Assembly: GCF_000195635.1 (NCBI RefSeq)
Contig: NZ_GL882613.1
Coordinates: 1 to 55,025, forward strand
Reading direction: 5' to 3'
From: Bacteroides fluxus YIT 12057
GTDB lineage: Bacteria > Bacteroidota > Bacteroidia > Bacteroidales > Bacteroidaceae
DNA length: 55,025 nt
Shown here: positions 51,533 to 55,025 of the stretch, one piece after another
Layout of the letters: each line of letters starts with the position of its first letter
Numbering within the stretch: position 1 is the first letter of the stretch
Made by a program: the position numbers and the translations under genes
The notes under the pieces: model-generated
Told to the model about the DNA's origin: nothing
What the model saw: the letters and a program-made list of their open reading frames with translations, nothing else
Database searches by the model: none

Positions 51533-52342
51533 TTATTTCTCTTGGTTTAAACAGTATCCTAATTCTTGGGAGATGACCTGTGCCGTCTCTTTAATGCACT
51601 CGGCCGAAAAACGTACCACTTCTTTGGTCAGCCGGTCTTTGGGGCCGGAAATCCAAATAGCCCCGCAAGGAGAACCGGTATAGTTAAAAATAGGTGCACC
51701 GATACAGACCACTCCACTCAGTTCTTCCTCATTATCCATTGCATAGCCCAATTTCCTTACTTTTTCCAGCTCTTTCAAATAAGCCTCAAGGGTAACGATG
51801 GTCCGGGCATTATAACGCACAAATTCCATTTGAGACAAATAGTAGTCGCGCACACTCTCCGGCAGATAAGCCATTATCGCCTTACCGGGTGCCGAACAAT
51901 GCAATTCAAAAGGCTTACCGGGCGAAAGAATAAACCGGAAAGTGTGATAGCCTTGAGCCTGCTCTATAAAAATACCCTTTTTATCACCTAATACTCCAAA
52001 ACACGCGGTCTCTTTCACTTGATCACGCAGATTGCGTAAATGAGGCAATACGATTTCAAGCAAATTATGTTCATGCAACGACCTGTAACCCAACGACAGT
52101 AGTTTTCGCGATAATTTATAGCATTTAGTACTCTCATTATAAATCAAATAGCCCAGACGTACCAATGTATTCAAAATACGATAAGCCGTTGTTTGCGAAA
52201 TATCAAGTTCCCTTTTTATATCTTGCAAATTTTTGCCTACAGAATCAATTGAAAGATATTCAAGTACCGCAATCCCTTTTTCAAGATTAGGCACTTTATA
52301 GTTTTCATCCTGTTTTTCCATATTTTCGCCTTTGTTTTCCAT
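51533..52342 (-). CDS. IclR-family transcriptional regulator of the island
   Basis: 269 residues. The N-terminal winged helix (NLQDIKRELDISQTTAYRILNTLVRLGYL, split here, about 38-66) and C-terminal GAF-like ligand domain (residues about 85-260; LHCSAPGKAIMAYLPE, ELSGVVCIGAPIFN) define IclR. Such proteins often respond to sugar acids, aromatic acids or glyoxylate-type metabolites. Starts at ATG 52342 or seven codons later. The stop lies 15 bp before the propeller-cytochrome gene, so the regulator leads the 15-kb block. Its own operator candidate is at 52337-52350. Confidence 0.93.
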   Translation of the reverse strand: MENKGENMEKQDENYKVPNLEKGIAVLEYLSIDSVGKNLQDIKRELDISQTTAYRILNTLVRLGYLIYNESTKCYKLSRKLLSLGYRSLHEHNLLEIVLPHLRNLRDQVKETACFGVLGDKKGIFIEQAQGYHTFRFILSPGKPFELHCSAPGKAIMAYLPESVRDYYLSQMEFVRYNARTIVTLEAYLKELEKVRKLGYAMDNEEELSGVVCIGAPIFNYTGSPCGAIWISGPKDRLTKEVVRFSAECIKETAQVISQELGYCLNQEK

Positions 52343-52379
52343 ATTTGGAATAATATTTCATTTTTCCATTTCAAATATA
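52337..52379 (-). promoter_or_regulatory. IclR promoter and candidate operator
   Basis: TATATTTG on the minus strand (complement of 52372-52379) is a TAnnTTTG -7 element 30-37 bp before the start codon. TTCCATATTTGGAA (52337-52350) is a palindrome with TTCCA/TGGAA arms over the ATG, and another TTCCA lies at 52364-52368. IclR proteins often bind TGGAA/TTCCA-type half-sites, so this suits autoregulation. Confidence 0.5.
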
Positions 52380-52480
52380 GGTGAATATCAAAACAATAAG
52401 AGAAGGCAATATGTAAACAATAGTTAAACATGCTATAAAACATATGGAAAGACATCAAGGAAACACCCTAATACAAAACA

Positions 52481-52551
52481 TTAATATCGTGTAGCACAAA
52501 ATATTAATATCGTGTTTGCACGATGTTAACTTCCTGCCGACACGATATTAA
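52481..52551 (+). repeat. Short-repeat array, right copy (3 direct units + 1 inverted)
   Basis: TTAATATCGTG cores start at 52481 and 52504 and TTAACTTCCTG at 52526 (spacings 23 and 22 bp), followed by an inverted core CACGATATTAA at 52541, 15 bp after the last direct unit. This is the same terminal arrangement as the left array (97-213). It lies between the divergent IclR and DUF4494 genes, over 100 bp from both starts. Apart from the IclR promoter and the DUF4494 -7 element, nothing else is seen in this 320-bp gap. Confidence 0.8.
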
Positions 52552-52622
52552 CATAATCCCGGCGGTACTTACGTCTCCAAAAAATGTTCCCGAAAATTAG
52601 AAGGTTTCTAATCAGTAAACAT

Positions 52623-52630
52623 TATCTTTG
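52623..52630 (+). promoter_or_regulatory. DUF4494 gene -7 element
   Basis: TATCTTTG (TAnnTTTG) 33-40 bp before the start codon of the DUF4494 gene. A short dyad ATTAGAAGGTTTCTAAT lies just upstream at about -35. Confidence 0.65.
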
Positions 52631-52662
52631 CAGCAACTATCAACTTAAAAAAACAGAAAATT

Positions 52663-53127
52663 ATGGCAATGCATACATGGTTTGAATGCAAAATCCGTTA
52701 TGAGAAAACAATGGAAAACGGAATGCAAAAGAAAGTAACTGAACCCTATCTCGTAGATGCGCTTAGCTTTACGGAAGCAGAAGCACGTATCATCGAAGAG
52801 ATGACTCCTTTCATTTCCGGAGAATTTACCGTATCGGACATCAAACGCGCCAACTACAGCGAACTATTCCCCAGTGAGGAAGAAGCTGCGGACCGCTGGT
52901 TTAAATGCAAATTAGTATTCATCACCCTCGATGAAAAAAGTGGCGCTGAAAAGAAAACATCTACCCAGGTACTGGTACAGGCTGCCGACCTGCGCGACGC
53001 CGTGAAGAAACTGGATGAAGGCATGAAAGGCACTATGGCCGACTATCAGATTGCTTCAGTGGCAGAGACAGCCATTATGGATGTATATCCGTACAGCGCC
53101 GAACCGGATGACAAACCGGAAGTGTAA
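52663..53127 (+). CDS. DUF4494 protein
   Basis: 154 residues, no signal or membrane segment, acidic. MHTWFECKIRYEKTMENG at the start and two repeated W-F-x-C-K segments (TWFECKI, RWFKCKL, near residues 5 and 83) with flanking acidic strands are typical of DUF4494, a Bacteroidetes-specific family. Function is unknown. It overlaps no other gene and lies 28 bp before yggS. Confidence 0.85.
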   Translation: MAMHTWFECKIRYEKTMENGMQKKVTEPYLVDALSFTEAEARIIEEMTPFISGEFTVSDIKRANYSELFPSEEEAADRWFKCKLVFITLDEKSGAEKKTSTQVLVQAADLRDAVKKLDEGMKGTMADYQIASVAETAIMDVYPYSAEPDDKPEV

Positions 53128-53155
53128 ATTAATCACGATTTATAATTCAACAAAG

Positions 53156-53821
53156 ATGATTGCAGAGAATCTAAAACAAGTACTGAGCGAACTGCCTGAA
53201 GGGGTACGACTGGTAGCTGTTTCCAAATTTCACCCCAATGAGGCGATAGAAGAAGCGTATCGTGCCGGGCAGCGTGTGTTCGGAGAAAGTAAGGTGCAGG
53301 AAATGACCGCCAAGTACGAAAGCCTTCCTAAAGACATAGAATGGCATTTCATCGGACATCTGCAAACCAATAAAATAAAATACATTGTTCCATACGTAGC
53401 ACTGATTCATGGGGTGGATTCCTATAAGCTGCTTGTCGAAATCAACAGACAGGCAGCGAAAATGGGCAGAACCGTGAATTGCCTGCTTCAACTGCACATT
53501 GCACGCGAAGAAACCAAATTCGGATTCAGCTTTGAAGAGTGCCGCGAGATGCTGGCATCCGGTGAATGGAAAGACCTTGCGCATGTTCGGATTTGCGGAC
53601 TGATGGGAATGGCCACAAACACGGACAATACCGAACAAATCAAGGCTGAATTTTGTTCATTAGACAGCTTCTTCCAGGAAGTGAAATCAAGCTGGTTCGC
53701 CCATGAAGAATCATTCCGGGAACTGTCTATGGGAATGTCTCACGACTATCACGAAGCTATCGATGCCGGAAGTACTCTGATACGTGTAGGAAGCAGAATT
53801 TTTGGAGAAAGAAACTATTAA
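53156..53821 (+). CDS. YggS-family PLP homeostasis protein
   Basis: 221 residues from ATG at 53156; the frame is open to 53051 but that part overlaps DUF4494. The PLP lysine is Lys24 in VAVSKFHP, and HFIGHLQTNKIKYI, GLMGMATNTDN and SMGMSHDYHEAIDAGSTLIRVG (split here) are family motifs. The protein is a monomeric alanine-racemase-fold PLP carrier that balances vitamin B6 and amino-acid pools. It starts 28 bp after DUF4494 and ends 19 bp before the next gene. Confidence 0.93.
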   Translation: MIAENLKQVLSELPEGVRLVAVSKFHPNEAIEEAYRAGQRVFGESKVQEMTAKYESLPKDIEWHFIGHLQTNKIKYIVPYVALIHGVDSYKLLVEINRQAAKMGRTVNCLLQLHIAREETKFGFSFEECREMLASGEWKDLAHVRICGLMGMATNTDNTEQIKAEFCSLDSFFQEVKSSWFAHEESFRELSMGMSHDYHEAIDAGSTLIRVGSRIFGERNY

Positions 53822-53840
53822 TCATTAAATCACCATTATC

Positions 53841-54818
53841 ATGGCAACATTAGAAACTACTTTTGCAGGGTTGAAACTGAAGAACCCTATTATTGTCAGC
53901 AGTTCCGGGCTTACAGACAGTGCCGCTAAAAATCAGAAGTTGGCTGCAGCAGGTGCAGGTGCCATCGTGCTCAAATCACTTTTCGAGGAGCAAATCATGA
54001 TGGAGGCCGACTGGATGGGAGACCCCAATATGTATCCCGAAGGCAGTGATTACCTCGTAGGCTATATCCGCCAACATAAATTAGGTGAATATCTGAATCT
54101 GATCAAAGAAAGCAAGCAACTCTGCGACATTCCTGTCATTGCCAGTATAAACTGTTACCAGGATGCAGACTGGATTGACTTTGCGAAACAGATAGAAGAA
54201 GCGGGCGCCGATGCGTTGGAAGTGAATATTCTGGCTTTGCAGACGGATGTGCAATACACGTACGGTTCTTTTGAGCAACGCCATATCGACATTCTGAGCC
54301 ATATCAAGAAAACGGTCAAGATTCCCGTAATCATGAAGCTGGGGGATAATCTGACCAATCCTATCGCCCTCATCGACCAGCTGTACGCCAATGGAGCAGC
54401 CGCAGTCGTATTGTTCAACCGTTTCTATCAACCGGATATCAATATTGAAAAGCTGACCCAGATATCAGGCAATATATTCAGCAATGAAGCGGACTTGGCG
54501 AAAGCCTTGCGCTGGATCGGCATTGCATCCGCGTCTGTCGGCAAACTGGATTATGCCGCATCAGGAGGAATCCATTCACCGGAAGGTGTTGTCAAAGCAA
54601 TATTGGCGGGTGCTTCCGCAGTCGAAATATGCAGCGTGCTTTATCAGAATTCCTACTCGGTTATTTCGGAATACACCCGTTTCCTCGATTCATGGATGGA
54701 ACGCCAAGGAATGAAAAATATCAATCAGTTCAAAGGCATCCTGAATGTAAACGACCCGAAGGGAGTCAATACATTCGAGCGCACGCAGTTCCTGAAATAT
54801 TTTTCTTCACACTCATAA
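53841..54818 (+). CDS. Dihydroorotate dehydrogenase-like flavoprotein
   Basis: 325 residues, FMN-binding TIM barrel. N-terminal NPIIVSSSGLT, mid-chain ALEVNILAL, KLGDNLTNPIALIDQL and VLFNRFYQPDIN, and C-terminal ASGGIHSPEGVVKAILAGASAVEICS (split here) match class 1 dihydroorotate/dihydropyrimidine dehydrogenase relatives. The catalytic Cys or Ser of true PyrD is not obvious where a substrate loop would be, so the reaction is uncertain. It ends at the strong hairpin at 54852-54908. Confidence 0.82.
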   Translation: MATLETTFAGLKLKNPIIVSSSGLTDSAAKNQKLAAAGAGAIVLKSLFEEQIMMEADWMGDPNMYPEGSDYLVGYIRQHKLGEYLNLIKESKQLCDIPVIASINCYQDADWIDFAKQIEEAGADALEVNILALQTDVQYTYGSFEQRHIDILSHIKKTVKIPVIMKLGDNLTNPIALIDQLYANGAAAVVLFNRFYQPDINIEKLTQISGNIFSNEADLAKALRWIGIASASVGKLDYAASGGIHSPEGVVKAILAGASAVEICSVLYQNSYSVISEYTRFLDSWMERQGMKNINQFKGILNVNDPKGVNTFERTQFLKYFSSHS

Positions 54819-54851
54819 CGGTATAGCAGCGAGGTTATAATTCACGGACAC

Positions 54852-54908
54852 ATATATATCAAAATTCCGGCAGTAACAAGACAATACTGCCGGAATTTTG
54901 ATATATAT
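54852..54908. terminator. Long perfect hairpin terminator
   Basis: A 24-bp perfect stem (CAAAATTCCGGCAGTA with its complement, plus an ATATATAT extension) and a 9-base loop. A/T tracts flank it on both strands. It ends the DUF4494-yggS-PyrD-like unit. From 54909 to the window end no gene is seen. Confidence 0.88.
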
Positions 54909-55025
54909 CCCATCCTGTCATCACAAAAAACACAAAATACACACAGCCAAAACTCCTTCCATAGACTCGTTTTCGTCATCGGACAGCATACAAAAAACTA
55001 CTGAAACAACAATTTTACTACTGAA

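Noticed and set aside
1..55025. tRNA or rRNA genes
   Set aside because: No tRNA T-arm pattern with a matching acceptor stem and no rRNA sequence was recognised on reading both strands.

Overview
The window is chromosomal DNA from a gut Bacteroides species or a very close relative. The evidence is the -7 element TAnnTTTG in front of many genes, a Bacteroidetes-type primary sigma factor, GlnRS, DUF4494, a Tat-tagged dipeptide epimerase, a GG-leader peptide export operon, and AT-rich leaders without strong Shine-Dalgarno sequences. The exact species cannot be read from the sequence. Most genes look like conserved core genes. There are three accessory zones: 12.3-21.1 kb, 24.3-25.4 kb and 36.4-52.3 kb.

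Layout. 0.1-6.2 kb (minus strand): a short-repeat array, a MarR regulator, a four-domain CoA-disulfide reductase/rhodanese/TusA/DsrE fusion, a clostripain-family lipoprotein, a small secreted protein and the primary sigma factor rpoD. 6.5-12.1 kb (minus): an HtrA protease, then a likely cell-wall peptide operon of NlpC/P60 peptidase, L-Ala-D/L-Glu epimerase and transglutaminase-like lipoprotein. 12.3-21.1 kb (minus): a natural-product-like operon with a GalNAc-transferase-like glycosyltransferase, a double-glycine precursor, an aspartic protease lipoprotein, a small lipoprotein, a degenerate radical-SAM protein, a C39-peptidase ABC exporter and an HlyD adaptor. A 1320-bp IS4-type element with a 9-bp target duplication splits this operon, and three open frames in the zone carry apparent frameshifts. 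21.4-24.3 kb: RNase P RNA (plus), a YihY/BrkB membrane protein (plus), and a nitroreductase with riboflavin synthase (minus). 24.4-25.4 kb: a gene graveyard with an AraC/HTCS remnant and a fimbrillin-like remnant. 25.6-30.2 kb: pstCAB-phoU (minus) divergent from pstS (plus), with 11-bp-phased Pho-box-like repeats between them.

30.3-36.2 kb: glnS, a TPR protein, DedA, Tpx, an HdeD-like protein and an Mpi-like serine invertase. 36.4-37.2 kb: rhaD on the plus strand, convergent with a 15-kb minus-strand block (52.3 to 37.3 kb) that begins with an IclR regulator. In transcription order the block encodes a propeller/di-heme cytochrome, a RidA/chorismatase-like protein, an exported cupin, a 1329-residue NPCBM/propeller/di-heme/SUMF1-like protein, a ResB-CcsA cytochrome c maturation fusion, a small VOC-like protein, DhaK, DhaL, an LsrF-type aldolase/thiolase and a secreted propeller protein. 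52.5-55.0 kb (plus): DUF4494, YggS and a dihydroorotate-dehydrogenase-like protein.

How the parts fit. The strongest candidates for an undescribed system are (a) the GG-leader peptide operon that pairs a peptide-glycosyltransferase-like enzyme with a radical-SAM relative lacking its catalytic cysteines, and (b) the IclR-headed island that joins periplasmic c-type cytochromes and their own maturation factor to a cytoplasmic kinase/aldolase module. A third signal is a short-repeat array (23/23/22-bp spacing ending in one inverted unit) found at both ends of the window with the same terminal geometry. All functions are read from motifs by eye; no database search was run.
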